The notes: generated by a model from the letters alone, not told the origin. Positions 47,695-60,319 are shown, counted from the stretch's first letter. The stretch: DNA of 64,000 nt from Brachypterus glaber (GCA_958510825.1 OY294050.1:4317340-4381339), one strand, 5' to 3'. Program-made: numbers and translations.

Positions 47695-47935
47695 ACTCTT
47701 CTCTTTCGAGGACACCGAATGCACCTGAGGAACCCAAAAAAAAACCTGCGAGAAGACATCTTCGGCGGCGAGTGAAGAGCGAACAAGAGTCACAGCCGCC
47801 TTGGTCTAACAGACAGGGATAGTTCCAGGTCATTGGACCTAGTAGAAGGTCAATTTGACCCAAGACATACCACGTCCATCTTCCGTCAACCACGTGGGCC
47901 GGGTTTTAAAGATCCCTTGCCTGGAAACCATTATT
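47695..47935 (+). pseudogene. possible decayed coding segment, family unknown
   Basis: A GC-richer block follows a pyrimidine tract and AG (CTCTTCTCTTTCGAG). One plus frame reads RTPNAPEEPKKKPARRHLRR... to a stop near 47820. A shifted plus frame then reads SSRSLDLVEGQFDPRHTTSI...GFKDPLPGNHYYG. Two adjoining protein-like frames suggest one coding sequence broken by a frameshift, or overlapping chance frames. No family was recognised. Confidence 0.3.
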
Positions 47936-48113
47936 ACGGTAGATTTGCGATTTTTTATTAATACAATTTTTAATTTGCAAAAGAAGAAAAGCAGTTTTAT
48001 TAAGGGGTCTTTCTACGTTCAAATTTTAAAAATATTTTTTTTAAACATCTTTTTTTTGTATAGAAAGAAAAAAGATACCTATCATTGTGAAATTTTGTAG
48101 GTATCTTTATTTA

Positions 48114-48855
48114 TACAGGGTGTTCCAGAACTCGCGTACCGAAATTTAAGAGGTGATTCTACATCCAAAAATATGAAAAAAAGTTTCTATAAAGGTTGGT
48201 CCGGAAATGAGCCCTAAGGGAGCTACGGCCCTTCGAAGATGACGTATTGAATGGGGAACAAAAAAAAGCACCAATAAAATTTTAATGCTGCAGGGTGATT
48301 CTTCATTTAAAACTGAGCAAAAAAGTATTATACACCAAAACACCTAAATTTAATATTAAAGGAGTAATAGCCTTTTAAAAAGTAACGTTTTTGGTGGCAC
48401 AAAATGTTACTTCCTCTTAATTGCATTTTTTTTTTGATAACGGTTGCTCCTACAGTGTTACACTATATGATATTTTATATGTATTTTTACTCTAGGAATC
48501 TATATTTTTTACAACAAATCCAAAAAACATACACATAAAAAAGTTTGGGGCAAAAATGTTTTAAGCCTCATATATTTTGTCCGTCTGGGCACGCCTCTGG
48601 ATAAATTAAAAAAATAAATTAACATAAACTTATTACCCTTATTAATACTAGTATACATGCAAAAGCTCGCCGCTCTAGCTTAAACGGTACCCGAGTTATT
48701 AATTAAGAACCTTATTTTTATTACAATTTTAGAGGGCCCTAGATCCCTTAGGGCTCATTTCCGGACCAACCTTTATAGGAACTTTTTTTATATTTTTGGA
48801 TCTAGAATCACCTCTTAAATTTTGGCATGCCAGTTATGGATCACCCTGTATACAA
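48114..48855. repeat. mariner-like foldback (TACAGGGTG ends)
   Basis: The left end TACAGGGTGTTCCAGAACTC and the right end GGATCACCCTGTA are inverted and TA-flanked. Inner arms share AAATTTAAGAGGTGATTCTA, GGTTGGTCCGGAAATGAGCC and their complements (48745-48800). Confidence 0.8.
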
Positions 48856-49304
48856 AAAAAAATAGATTTTTTAAGTGCCATTTTTGGACATAACTTAAAA
48901 AAAAACGGTGGTCGCCACGATTCCGGTCGTTTGGATCGAATGAAAAAAAAAAGGGGATATTATTCAGTATTGAAGTTGCTATAGCCCGAACTAGATTTTT
49001 TTTGGCCAAAAAATAACAAAATGGCGGACGTTGTTTTAGAAAAATTTTGAGAAAATTAAGATATTTATTTCTTTGTAGACTATCCTTTCCATATTTTCTA
49101 AAACAAATGAATGTAGGGTCATTGACGACATATTGATTTGTGTAATATGACTTGTTTTATGTCCTATTGTTTTAAAATAACTATAATATTTAATGTTATT
49201 TATTAAGATTGTGTGAAATTATGATTGAATAGAAATAAAGAGGGCGCAGCAAAAAAAATCTCAGTGAAATAAAAAAAGAACATTTTTTAGCTTTTTTGCA
49301 TTTT

Positions 49305-49744
49305 TCCTAGTAGAGGTAAGTGATTTTTTTTGTGTGAGGTCGTATTTTGTGGACCGAAGAGGAACTGAGGTCAATAAACACGACCGAAGACAGAAAAAAA
49401 ACTTACCTACGAGTAGCGCATTACGTTTTGCTCACTACCAAGGATTTAAAATCTTATTTTATTAATAATATTTTTGACATTTATATGTGTGACAATTTAA
49501 AAAATCATTTTTTTTATGGAATAACATAATATAAAATTAAAAATAGTAGTCTTGTGTCTAGATGTCCCCCTGCGGTAAGTGTCGGACACTTTAGTGTCCT
49601 TGCGCCGTAAATCGTTTTTTCTGTCTTTAGTTACGGTTTTGTTTATATAGATTTCATCTATCACTAGCTGTGCTGGATATAGTACTTTCCATTACTGTCG
49701 ACTTTTTGATTAAGTAATGTCAACTTACGTATTTTGTAGTGAGA
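49305..49744. repeat. repeat family GAGGTAAGT, copy 2
   Basis: The second copy. It begins CCTAGTAGAGGTAAGTGA and ends GTCAACTTACGTATTTTGTA. It directly abuts the hairpin-cassette repeat that starts at 49745. Confidence 0.8.
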
Positions 49745-50032
49745 AATAGTTATTTATGGTACTAGTGGGTAAAGTAAGATATCGAGAGAGCAATATCGGT
49801 TTACCCATGAGTGCTATACAAGGTTTTATCCAATAAATAGCTTAGGAATTCATATTTTTATTAAAAATTTTAATGACATTTACAAGAAAATAATTTGACA
49901 AGTGACAGTTGAGTGGGTAAAATAAATAATTATCCACTCAATAAAGCAAAAGCCACGCGGGGGTTATTATTGAGTTTATCTATTTAAAATAAAGCTGGTA
50001 ATTGTCTTATTATCTGTATGTGTTGGATAAAG
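49745..50032 (-). repeat. hairpin-cassette repeat family, copy e (cassette absent)
   Basis: A minus-strand copy in which GTAAAGTAAGATATCGAGAG leads directly into GCAATATCGGTTTACCC. The hairpin is missing, as in copy a, but with different junction bases. Confidence 0.85.
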
Positions 50033-51148
50033 GTAATTTTACAACTTACCTAGTAGTAGTATTCATTTTTATTGGGAAAAACTTTAAGAAACAACTAATT
50101 TGAACATTTCACATCTAATAAACTTGAAAACAGTACAGTTACTAAGCCATTATAATAACAATCTCGTAAAAAATACCCCACTTGAGCAAAGAAATAAATA
50201 TATAACTCTATTATAGTCTATTTTAAGCTTCAGCTAAAAATAGTTTGATAACAAATACAATGAATCTAACATGACATATGCCAAAATGGCATAATTTGAT
50301 TTAAAAATTAGATCTGTCAGTGACAGCGGCGGTAGCTTTGTTACTAGATTATTTTTTGATTGAAATTCTTGTCTAAAATATGAAAAATCGAAAAAATTTA
50401 ATCTTTCGATGTAAAAAGGGGGTGTTTAATAAAAGATGTTTGGTCTAATTAATATTTTTTTGAGTTTTTATAATTTTCTTCGTCCATAATAGCTAAATTC
50501 ATTTTGTTTTGTAACTTTTTTGGAATTTTATTATTACCTAATAAGGTAAAATCATCTTGTTTGTCTTTATTAAGTTATAATAAAATTTCAAAAAAAGTCC
50601 AAAACAAGATGATTCTATAGTTCTCCGCATGAAAGAAAGTCTCCGATGAAAGGGGGAGGAATCATTCGCGATCTCTTCTTTCCGTCGAGCGTTATAAGGC
50701 GTGCGTGCTTACAACACACATTCCAAACATATTTTCCGTAGCTACAGATCTGTGCGTCAAACTTTAGTTATGTGTCTTAGTTCACGATAGTTCTTGTTTC
50801 GTACCTTTATGGGATTTTTTTACTCCTTTAAGTTCAATCTTGTTTTTGACTTTTTTTTCTTTTCGTACCTACTTTAGCTCAAATCATTCTGTTCTTGATC
50901 TTGTTTTAGAATGTTTACCCCAGTAAAAAAAAAAGAAATCTAAGAAAACATTTTTTTAATCTTTTTTGGCATGTTTTTAGTCGTCAAGGTTAAAATCATC
51001 TTATTTGGTACATTATTTTGGAATTTTTCTTTTGCTAGTCTTTGTAAAAAAAAATCTTTTGACTTAAAATTATCTTTTTTAAACTTTTTTAAGATACTTT
51101 GCATTTTGAATGTTTTTTTTTTCAATTATTTTGAATAAACATTAATAA

Positions 51149-51427
51149 ATCTATATAAAACATTTTACTTTTCCTTAAAACGACTTTTGTTTGATTAACG
51201 CAGTCGTCCCTCCGAAGTGACTGATCGATTTCGTGCTTTTTAGCACTCTTCAGAGCCACATATCGGTAGTAGGGACAACTACGAAAATCAAAAAAAAAAG
51301 TCCCTACTACCGATATGTGGCTCTGAAGAGTGCTAAAAAGCACGAAATCGATCAGTCACTTCGGAGGGACGACTGCGTTAATCAAACAAAAGTCGTTTTA
51401 AGGAATAGTAAAATGTTTTATATAGAT
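51149..51427. repeat. near-perfect inverted repeat with 128-bp arms
   Basis: The left arm 51149-51276 and the right arm 51300-51427 are reverse complements with only one mismatch that I noticed (TTTTCC versus TATTCC). The 23-base spacer is A-rich. The two open frames on opposite strands are the same sequence read twice. Confidence 0.95.
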
Positions 51428-53490
51428 CTTTTAAATTTGTAAATATCAAACAATTTAATTTAGTTTAAACATTAATAAGTTAAGCTGATATTTTTATAAT
51501 TGATATGACTATATAATTTCAAACGCTAATTTTAAAATTTGTGCAAGGAAATAAGGGAGTGGTAAATCCGGAAGTGTACATTTAACACCCCAACAGCTAA
51601 ACTTCCGGTCAATATATGAAGTTTATCACACGCGATTATCAAAGTCATATATTCTTATTTCGCAAGTCAAGGGTCTATATCGCAAATATTTTTGCAAACC
51701 TTTGACAATACACGGTGTATTTGAAATAGGGTCGGAAATTTTAACAGATGATTCTACATCATAAAATATGACAAAAAGTTCCTATAAATATATGTCTAAA
51801 AATGAGTCATAAGGGGGCTACGCCCCTTTGAAAGTGGCTAAAAAAATCGGTTTTTATTTAATAACGAAGGAACTCTTTGAGATATATCAACGAGGTTTTG
51901 CACGTCAACTAATTCTACCAAGGCCCATTTTTATGTGTTATTTTCGTGAACTTATTTCAACCAGGGGTCTAAGTATGCCCGATTGACGGTACGATAAAAA
52001 CATTTTTCGGTGAAAAATTAAAGTATACTACGTTTATTTTTTTTTAATTACTTTGTTAGTTTTTTTTAATTTATTTTTTATTTTTTTGGTCTTAAATCCG
52101 TGAAACCCTTGTACCGGCCCTACGGGATTCAAACTGCAACCCTGACCAAAAAACGTCACTTTCAGACCCTTATATAAACAACATTAAGAAAAATATAATT
52201 AGGCATCTGTATGTGATTAATCACGTTTTTTCTATTTAGGGATACTTAATAATAACAATCACGTTTTTTCGAAAAGTCGCGAAAATATAGGTTGGTAATG
52301 ATTTTCAAAACGTGACGTGTCGTAGGTCTGTTCCACCAACGTTGCAAGGAGAAAAAACAAATCAATCATTTAAATCAAAATTCAACATTTTAGGTTAACA
52401 CGTTCGCTGCCGACGCACATAAATAACAGAAATAGAATGTACCGGTCACCTTTAAAATTAATATCCCGCTTTATTAGTAGAGATAGAAAACTGAACTTTT
52501 CTACGACGTAGTTAGTAGTTAGTGCCTATTTTTCACCCGTTGCCTATGACAACGATTGGGAAGTGACGATCAGCTGATTTTACATATCAGCTGTCAGAAA
52601 ATTGTAACATAACCTCAAATTGACAAACTAATTTTAAGATAATTTTTGCGTTTTTTGATGTTTAGGTGTTAGGTCGTGGAAAAAATAGTATACGCCGCAC
52701 GACGCAAACCATTTCAGTGCCCATCGAGGGCTTTAAAAACTAGGTTCGCGTACTTGGTGCGTAATATACTATTAATTTTATTTTGTAGAGGAATTTAAAA
52801 AGTCCACACCTAAAATTGTAAGCTTACAAATGGAATCAAAGCTGAGATCAGTTTAATAGTCTTGTCTAACACTTGCATTGCATGAAACTTGCCTAATAAG
52901 ATCTTTTCTATACAGACTTTTTGTAATATACTGTACGTGTAAACGATATCTCCCCATATGATTATAAAATGACAACGTTTTAATCTTTGCGCTCGCACGA
53001 CACGCTGTTGCCGTGTTTATAGCTCTCGTACACATTACAATGGGGAGTTTTCATTTACACGCACTGTAGATATACATAGACGTAGCTAATAATGAAAAAA
53101 TGTGCTCTATCTCTACCTGTACTTATAGGTAAATCTTTTTTATTAGATAAAGTCTAACCTTTTCATTTATTTCAAAACTATTGAAGTGCATGAAAAATAT
53201 CGAATGTAGTTTTTAAAAAGTAATATATCTTTTGATAGGTATATTTATTTTTAGATAATGCTCACGCCTTGATATTAGAAAAACGAACATAAAATATATT
53301 AAGCACCAACACATGTGTTAAGATTTCGTAATTTATATGATTATACAGGGTTTAAGTAAAAATCTGGAAAGGTTAAAGACCAAGTTTACATCTGTTTCAA
53401 GATAAAATAAAAATTTGTATTATACAAGGGGGTCCATTTGTCATGACAATCCTAGGGGGCACAATGGAGGCAGGGGGACATTTTAACAAA
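51428..53490. other. gene-free stretch
   Basis: 51712-51850 resembles the mariner-like element at 48114 (GATTCTACATCATAAAATAT, GAGTCATAAGGGGGCTACGC). On the minus strand 52100-52150 has a B-box-like GTTTGAATCCCG, possibly a tRNA-derived scrap. No gene was recognised. Confidence 0.4.
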
Positions 53491-53920
53491 TAGAATTCAC
53501 ACGCATTTTGCGTGTTCTTATAGAGGTTATTACTTTTTTTTTGGGATGGCAAGACTGGGCAAAAGAATATCGTTTAGTTTTTTACGAAATTGTGTTTTAA
53601 GTTAATTTTTACCGTGTTGAACTTGCAGTGAAAGAGAGAAGAGTTGACTATAAAAGATATCAAAATATCGTTTGTCCTACGAATTTTAAACAATGCGAAA
53701 ATTGTAATGTCAACCCAAACCCTAAATCGGTCATCAATGTAAATTTAAGTTTTTTTTTTAATTTTAGAGCAAAATAAAAAAAATAGTATAAAGCAGTCGT
53801 TTCATAACACGTTTTTAGCGCACTAGTACTTTATAAAACTCGCAGCAAGCAGCTCGTTTTCAAAACTTGTACTCGTGCGCTAAAAACGGGTGTTATAAAA
53901 CTAGTACTTTAATATACTAT
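53491..53920. repeat. composite foldback family, copy 3 (inverted)
   Basis: It begins with ACACGCATTTTGCGTGT and ends GGGTGTTATAAAACTAGTAC...ATATACTAT, the reverse of the copy at 15759. Confidence 0.82.
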
Positions 53921-54870
53921 AAGGATTGCTATGATAAATACCCTGTATTATTTGAAATGTGATATATCGATATCAATGAAAAATTGGGCTGACAAAGAAT
54001 CTAACAAAACCGTATTAATACGATAATATCGAGTGAACAATTCTTGGCTGGAGTTGTTTTTGGTAAATGTGAGGGAGAGATAAGAATGATAAGGGTGAAA
54101 AGTGGCTGTTTTTTCAGATATATTTCTATTTACAAAATTAAAGCGAAATAAACTGTCTTAAAAGGCAGTATAATTCTGATTCTGTGAAACCAAATATTTA
54201 TAATTTATTATTTAAATATTTTTTTTTTGTTTTGTTTTTTCTTAAAAAATATTATGTCTATTTTACAATAAAAAAATAGTAATTTGAAATTACACTGATG
54301 ATTTTCACTAGTGCAATTATCACTTTATTAATTTTAATGAAATAGTCAATCAAACAATACTTTAAGTCTCAATCTAAAATCCACTGCCTATTATAGTTCC
54401 TATTTCAATTATTTTTTATCTTTTATCTTTTTAAGTGTATTTTTTCTGGAATGCTTTCTACTTCCTACTACAGTCTTTTTGTCTATGGCTATGGGATATT
54501 CGAGTGTACCAAAGAACTTTCAGGGAGTGTACAGCCGTTGACTGGCTGGCAAGCTACGCTAAAGCCCCGATCAATACTCTTTGGGAAAGCTTTTGCATGG
54601 TAAAAGCTTCCAGATAGTCCACATCCGTGTTATATCCTTCGAATAAGGTTAGAAATATGGATCTAGTGCTAACACCTTCACTACCCAGAAAAATCTAATT
54701 TTGAATTTGATAATCTAAAGAAAATCTCTACTTTAAAAAAATATGTATAGATCGACTTTTTCTATAGGGGTATTGTGCCTCTCACATCCATAAAAATTAA
54801 AGAGTTTATAACCCTTATAGATCTATTACTAGAAGTTTTTTTATAAATTTAAACAAAAACAAGTATACGA
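53921..54870. other. gene-free stretch
   Basis: AT-rich. A 60-codon plus frame at 54435-54617 covers a GC-richer patch (TGACTGGCTGGCAAGCTACG) but matches no family that I recognise. Confidence 0.4.
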
Positions 54871-55257
54871 GAGCCAATAAAGGGAACTCTCGTCTTGATT
54901 TTCAAGACAAGTAATGGATTATTATTATCTCGACAATTAACCTGGTTTCTCGTTTAGTGAGAGTCTCGCTTGATTATTTTTTTGTCTCGTTTCGCAAGAG
55001 GCTTGATTTTAAAGACTCCTGACATTCTGCTGTTTTTTTACCTTAGTATTGCGCGTCAAAACATCCCCAAATTACGCCCGAAAAATATTTTATTATGACT
55101 CATTTCCATAACATGTGTGTAGAACTTACATGGTGTAATCAAGAGTCAAGAAATCTCGATTCTTGATCAAGAGTCGAGACTCTTGTCTTGATTTTTCTCG
55201 AAATCGGGACAAAAAAGACGGGAAATCTCGATTTTTCAATTCTCGTGAAACCCTAGA
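54871..55257. repeat. CTCTTGTCTTGATT repeat, copy 1
   Basis: It is rich in interleaved direct and inverted phrases such as TCGAGACTCTTG, TCTTGATCAAGAGTCGAGA and GAGAGTCTCGCTTG. An inverted relative is at 56893-57240. Confidence 0.65.
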
Positions 55258-55839
55258 AAATATATTTCAAGAACAGAACAGTTTCCGATCGATTTTAACA
55301 TTTTAGAAAAAAAAAGTTTTTATAATTCTAAGGACCATATTTATTCAACAGCAAGTTTAGTGTGACAGCACTAATAACCAAAATAACTTCATGACGCATC
55401 TAGAAATAGATTCACGTGAAAAAATTAATTTCTTCCTGTTATATATTTGTTTCTAAAATTAATTTAGTGGTTTAAAATCAAACGAGATCGAGCGGAAATG
55501 ATTTTGAAAATCGTTTATCTAGTTTATCACCCAAGTGATTTATCTTTTATTAAAAACATTTTCTTTTATTAAATCGATTTTTCATTTTCCATTATATAAT
55601 TTCTTTTAAATTCAGTCCACTACGTAAAATTACTTAACAGAGCCCCTTTTGCCCCCTGGGAGCTAATTTGGCGCCACTGCATGTTTGTCTTAGTCCAACA
55701 GTCTTATGGTCGGTTTAAGCCTTAAACTTTAAGGTCCAAATTAAGTATGTATGCCTGGCGTGTGCTTTACTTACTAGGCATGCGCACTGCGGTGAAAATT
55801 GATTAATTAATTTTACCGTAAACCAAAATGTACAGCATA

Positions 55840-56071
55840 CACTGTAAAAAGTAAACTGAATATTTAGTTACAAATGGATAGGAAGTTATGAACCTATACA
55901 AATGTACTTTAATTTATGTTAAAAACACTAGTTATAAAGCCGCGTACTTTAATATTTAAGGACGGATATGAAATGTTGCGTGTTTTTAACAAAAATTAAA
56001 GTACAATTGTATAGGATAACTTTCGATTTCCTATCCATTTGTAACTGAATATTCAGTTTACTTTTTACAGC
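55840..56071. repeat. CACTGTAAAAAGTAAACTG foldback family, copy 2
   Basis: The left end CACTGTAAAAAGTAAACTG and the right end CAGTTTACTTTTTACAG are inverted, with matching inner arms (TTACAAATGGATAGGAAG and its complement). It holds the empty version of the site occupied at 17842. Confidence 0.85.
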
Positions 56072-56533
56072 ACATTTAGAATGATTTAAATTAACAATAA
56101 TTCATATAATTACACTTAAGTGTAGAGATTACAAGTTATTAGTAATAAATGATTACCATTACTTCAGAAATAATGATAAAGGACCAAAAAACTCGTATTG
56201 GTAAAGTTTAATATTAATGGGATAACGGGAAGGTAGAGCAGGTAGCGTTGGAAAAAAAAGAACGACGTAAAAACCTGTAATCACAGCCTTGCTCTGTAAT
56301 TAGACAATGTATAAATTTTAATAAATAAATATGAAGCAGATATTTTCACGCTAAACTGGCCAAGAATAATGTAATGAACATGAACTCCTTGCAGAGATTA
56401 CCTATCTCGGTAATGTTATGCATTTTATAACAAAATCAAAATCACAATTCTGCACATTTTAATGCATGCAACAGTATGTTTATAGGCGTCAGAAGTGGGA
56501 CCCGGTTACATGTTACAGTTGCACTGGTGAGAA

Positions 56534-56713
56534 AATTTTTAAGGACAGAAATTTTTAATAAATATAAAATAAAAATATTAATTTATTATTCCATCAATCT
56601 ATTTTCTAATCATCGTACAGAGTGATATAGACTGACAGTTTCGGGCTGCTGGCCCTCTTCAGTACCAAGAGTCAACTCTCTACGATGATTAGAAAATAGA
56701 TTGATGGAATAAT
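56534..56713. repeat. dispersed repeat with GTTTCGGGCTGCTGGCCC core, copy 2
   Basis: The inverse of 38866-39010. It also has its own inverted ends: ATTATTCCATCAATCTATTT (56582 onward) and AAATAGATTGATGGAATAAT (ending 56713). Confidence 0.8.
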
Positions 56714-56892
56714 AAGAGATAAATTTTACACAGTCGACCTGAATTGACACGGGAACGTGTTAAAATGTGTAAAATTGCGTAAATTTTACGACAAACGGTG
56801 TTAAAATTACACATTTTGACAAATTTTAACGGTTCTGTGTCAAATCAGGTCTACACGGACGGACTTTCATCAGTGTTAGCATGAAGTTTCAC

Positions 56893-57240
56893 AGCATCGA
56901 GATTTCTTGTGTTGTCTTGTCTTTTTCGAGAAAATATCAAGAAAAGTTAATTTAAAAAGACAAATCGAGAGTCAAGTAGTCGAGATACGAGACTCTTGAT
57001 CAAGAATTGAGACTTAAAGTAAGTTATCTACAAACAAGTTGGAAATAAAGAATGATTGTTGATAATAAAACCTTGTCTGGTCTACTGGGGTAAGTTTTGA
57101 CACGTGATATTGTCATCCAACCCGGCAGAATGTCGAGGATTTTGAAAATCAAGACTCTCGCAAAACAAGACAAGAAGCCGAGAAATGGCCAAGTCTAGAT
57201 CGAGACGAGAAGTTCAGTTTATCGACTCTCATGAAATTTA
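56893..57240. repeat. CTCTTGTCTTGATT repeat, copy 2 (inverted)
   Basis: Read on the minus strand it follows the same order as copy 1: TTGCGAGAGTCTTGATTTTC, then CTCGACATTCTGCCGGG, then ACGTGTCAAAACTTACCCC. Confidence 0.65.
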
Positions 57241-57244
57241 AGCT

Positions 57245-57470
57245 ACACTGTAAAAAGTAAACTGAATATTCGGTTACAAATAGATAGGAAATCGGAAGTT
57301 ATTATCCTATACTTTAATTTTTGATAAAACCACGCAACATTTCATGTCCATCCTTAAATATTAAAGTACGTGACTTTAGAACCCTAGTATTTTAACAAAA
57401 ATTAAATTTGTATAGTATTATAACTTCCTATCCATTTGTAACTGAATATTCAGTTTACTTTTACATTGTA
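57245..57470. repeat. CACTGTAAAAAGTAAACTG foldback family, copy 3
   Basis: ACACTGTAAAAAGTAAACTG at the left, and CAGTTTACTTTTACATTGTA at the right; the inner region has AAAGTACGTGACTTTA as in the other copies. Confidence 0.83.
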
Positions 57471-58743
57471 AATAGAAGTTCTAAAATTTTCTTTAATCTT
57501 ATTTTTTCCAAATTCGTGAAATTTCAAAAAAACATGGGTAATATAGGGGTCAACTAAGGGTGTTTTGAGGGGTTAGTGTGTGATTTTTAAGAGATTTGTA
57601 GGTTGTTGCTTATTTGTAAGTTTTATTATTTATTTTGATTTATTATGTAGATACCGACAAATTGGTCATTTTTTGTTGGTCGGACCAGCATTTTTATCTG
57701 ATTGAACGGAGTTTACTGAACTATAATTGAAACATTTTTCGCTTGTTTTTATTGTTTTATCACATTATCATTACGATAAAAATTAATAATAAAAAAATTA
57801 CAACTACCACGGTCCTAGAAAGGTGACTGATCTGTGGTTTTTCTTTTTCCAAGAATTTGCATTCTAGAATATCGTTCAAAAATTATCAAATTTATTTTAT
57901 TTTATTAATTTTACTGCATTACTTTTTATACACTTGGTGCAGTATAGAATAAGCCAAAAAACGTCTCGATCGTTAAAATCGGGCCATTAATTTGGGCTTT
58001 AGAGAAGAACAAACAATCACACATACAAATACAAAAAAACATAACCCTCCGTTTACGTTGCTGTAGTCGGGTAAAAATAACTAAGCTCCTTCTTCACCTG
58101 TATTGGTTCTTTGCTATTAACTTTCAGCTGCTTGAAAAATGTATGTTCGCTCCCTGCTGGGCTAATTATTTTGCAATTTATTTTTATTTAGATTAATTAA
58201 TAATACATAGATAATTGTTAATCAGAAAGTATGAAGGTATCTTCAATAAACCCTATACAGGTCAGGTGAAGATCTAGGTACATCTGCGTGCCTAATGCGG
58301 GTATATTTTTTTCAGTGTTTTTTTCATAATGCTGGTGTGTATTTTCAATGAATAATAATTTAACAGATTAGTGCGTAAAGTGCATATGTAGCAATGCACC
58401 AAACTGTAAAAATCGATTTACAATAATTTTAAACTCCTCTGTATGTATGCTCCGCAGGTGGGAAGTGTTGTGAAATCTATTTATTTTACATATTTTAATA
58501 ATTAAATGTTTTAAGCAACGTTTTGTAAAACATAATTTATCTTTTACAAACACGAGTTAACCTTATTAAGGGTTACCTGCACCAAGAAATTTAACACGTT
58601 GACTGCGGCACTGTATATTTGTTTACGGTCTTTCACTGCTTATTAAATAGACTCCCTTACATACCGCCGGTAGTGAAAGACCCTATTTTAATTACTATAA
58701 AAAATTATTGAATTAATACTTGATAAAAGTATGCCTACATTTA

Positions 58744-59399
58744 GGGGCGGCGGTGGCTCAGTCGTGAACACCTCGAGAGGCCGGGGTTCAATCCTCGGAT
58801 GTGGAACAACTTTTTTACAGAAATAAAATACCGTCGTTTCCCCACCACGTTGGCTTGTGCTGCCGAAGATCTAAGCACACAGTACAGAAAAAGGTTTGCA
58901 GTGGATAATGTCGCTAACCTGTGATACTACCCGGGGGCACCGAAAGGGAGCAGCAAGGTAGCTGTCAGGTCTGTATGCCGAGCTCACTTTAGGGACTTTC
59001 AAGCAACCAGGATCTGTACTAAGGCTGCAAGCAGTTTACCGCCGGTCCAAGTAAACTGGCAGCCAATAAACTTAAGGATCAAAACCGCTCACTTAGCCAA
59101 AAAAGTCGACAAAACGAGGTTCGGATTCCTCGCTAAACTGTAGGTCCCGCAAGCAGTTTACCGCCGGTCCAATTGAACTGGCAGCCAATAAACTTAAGGA
59201 TCAAAACCGCTCACTTAGCCAAAAAAGTCGACAAAACGAGATTCGGATTCCTCGCTAAACTGTAGGTCCCGGGGTACAACAACAAAAATCCTCGTTAGTA
59301 GAGTAGAGTAGAAAAACTAGTAACAGGGGTAGGCAAAAAGGACCAATATGCTCTAGTTGCCAGACTTGACCTCCGCACCATTACTACTACTACTACTAC
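58744..59399 (+). mobile_element. tRNA-derived SINE, 656 bp, with perfect 13-bp target duplications
   Basis: The head (58744-58805) is tRNA-like, with an A box in GGTGGCTCAGTCGTGAA and a B box GGTTCAATCC (58785-58794). The body includes a 122-base segment present twice in tandem (59027-59270; each copy starts GCAAGCAGTTTACCGCCGG). The 3' end is a TACTACTAC-type simple repeat. ATGCCTACATTTA flanks both sides exactly (58731-58743, 59400-59412). This SINE depends on a non-LTR element for retrotransposition (family knowledge); the partner is not identified. The long flawless duplication implies a recent insertion. Confidence 0.93.
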
Positions 59400-59702
59400 A
59401 TGCCTACATTTAACTATGACTTCAAAAGGCAAGACACGTGACTAATACTTAGGATTCTCGCATTTTTTCCTGTGTAGATTCTGTCTAATTGCATTATATA
59501 AGAAAACATTGAGTTCATTAATTACTGTGCACTATAATAGCCAATCGAAAGCATTTTATTGTACTTCTTGCATTGAACAACTGGTGATGAAATCCACGTG
59601 TTTAAGAAAAAAAATATATGACGTCCGGGAAGAGTTAAACTAATAGTCTATGAGAGTGAATATTTTAACCAGATATTTTCTCTGGGCTATTTTTTACATA
59701 CC

Positions 59703-60148
59703 TTAAGGGGTTAGATACCTACTGGCTTGTTAAAATTACGCTTTTTTTTTGGTTTTGATTTTTTTTAGGTATGTAATCACAACTTCATTCGAACGACCTA
59801 CAATATATCAAATAGTATATGTTTTGATGTGTTTGTGAAAAAATTTTTATTGCAAAATTCGGAAAATAGTGGAAACCATGGTCCTTGCCCGGAAGCGCAT
59901 GTTTTTCTATCGTTTGCGGTGACCACGATTTCTCCAAAACCAATTTAGCTAATTACAATAGCTAGGGTTTTGCAAAAAAAATACGTTTCGTTCAAATTTC
60001 GGGGTAAGGGTCATGGTTTCCACAACACATCAAAACATGTACTATTTGATATTTTGTAGGTCGTTCGAATAAAGTTCTGATTACTTACCTGAAAAAAATC
60101 AATAAAAGCCCTTAATTTTCCCGAGCCACAAGGTATATAACCCCTTAA
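59703..60148. repeat. TTAAGGGGTTA foldback MITE
   Basis: The ends TTAAGGGGTTAGATACCT and GGTATATAACCCCTTAA are inverted. Long inner arms share ATTCGAACGACCTACAATAT and ACATCAAAACATGTACTATT with their complements. Confidence 0.85.
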
Positions 60149-60297
60149 AGTAGATTCTAATTAAGCTATTTTAAAATGGATCTGGCTCCCTAGGGTGCTA
60201 AAGGCCCAACAAAGGTGTTAAAAGTAGGACCTCAATATAAAGTACCCTAAAAAGTTAACGCATAACATTTATTACATTCAGATTAAGTTACTTTAAT

Positions 60298-60319
60298 TAC
60301 ACACACACACACACACACA
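60298..60319. repeat. (CA)n microsatellite
   Basis: About ten uninterrupted CA units. Confidence 0.95.

Noticed and set aside
51122..51442. Two opposite-strand small genes
   Set aside because: They are the same inverted-repeat arm translated from both strands.
52100..52150. tRNA-like B box on the minus strand
   Set aside because: There is only a single box-like phrase, with no convincing A box or cloverleaf.
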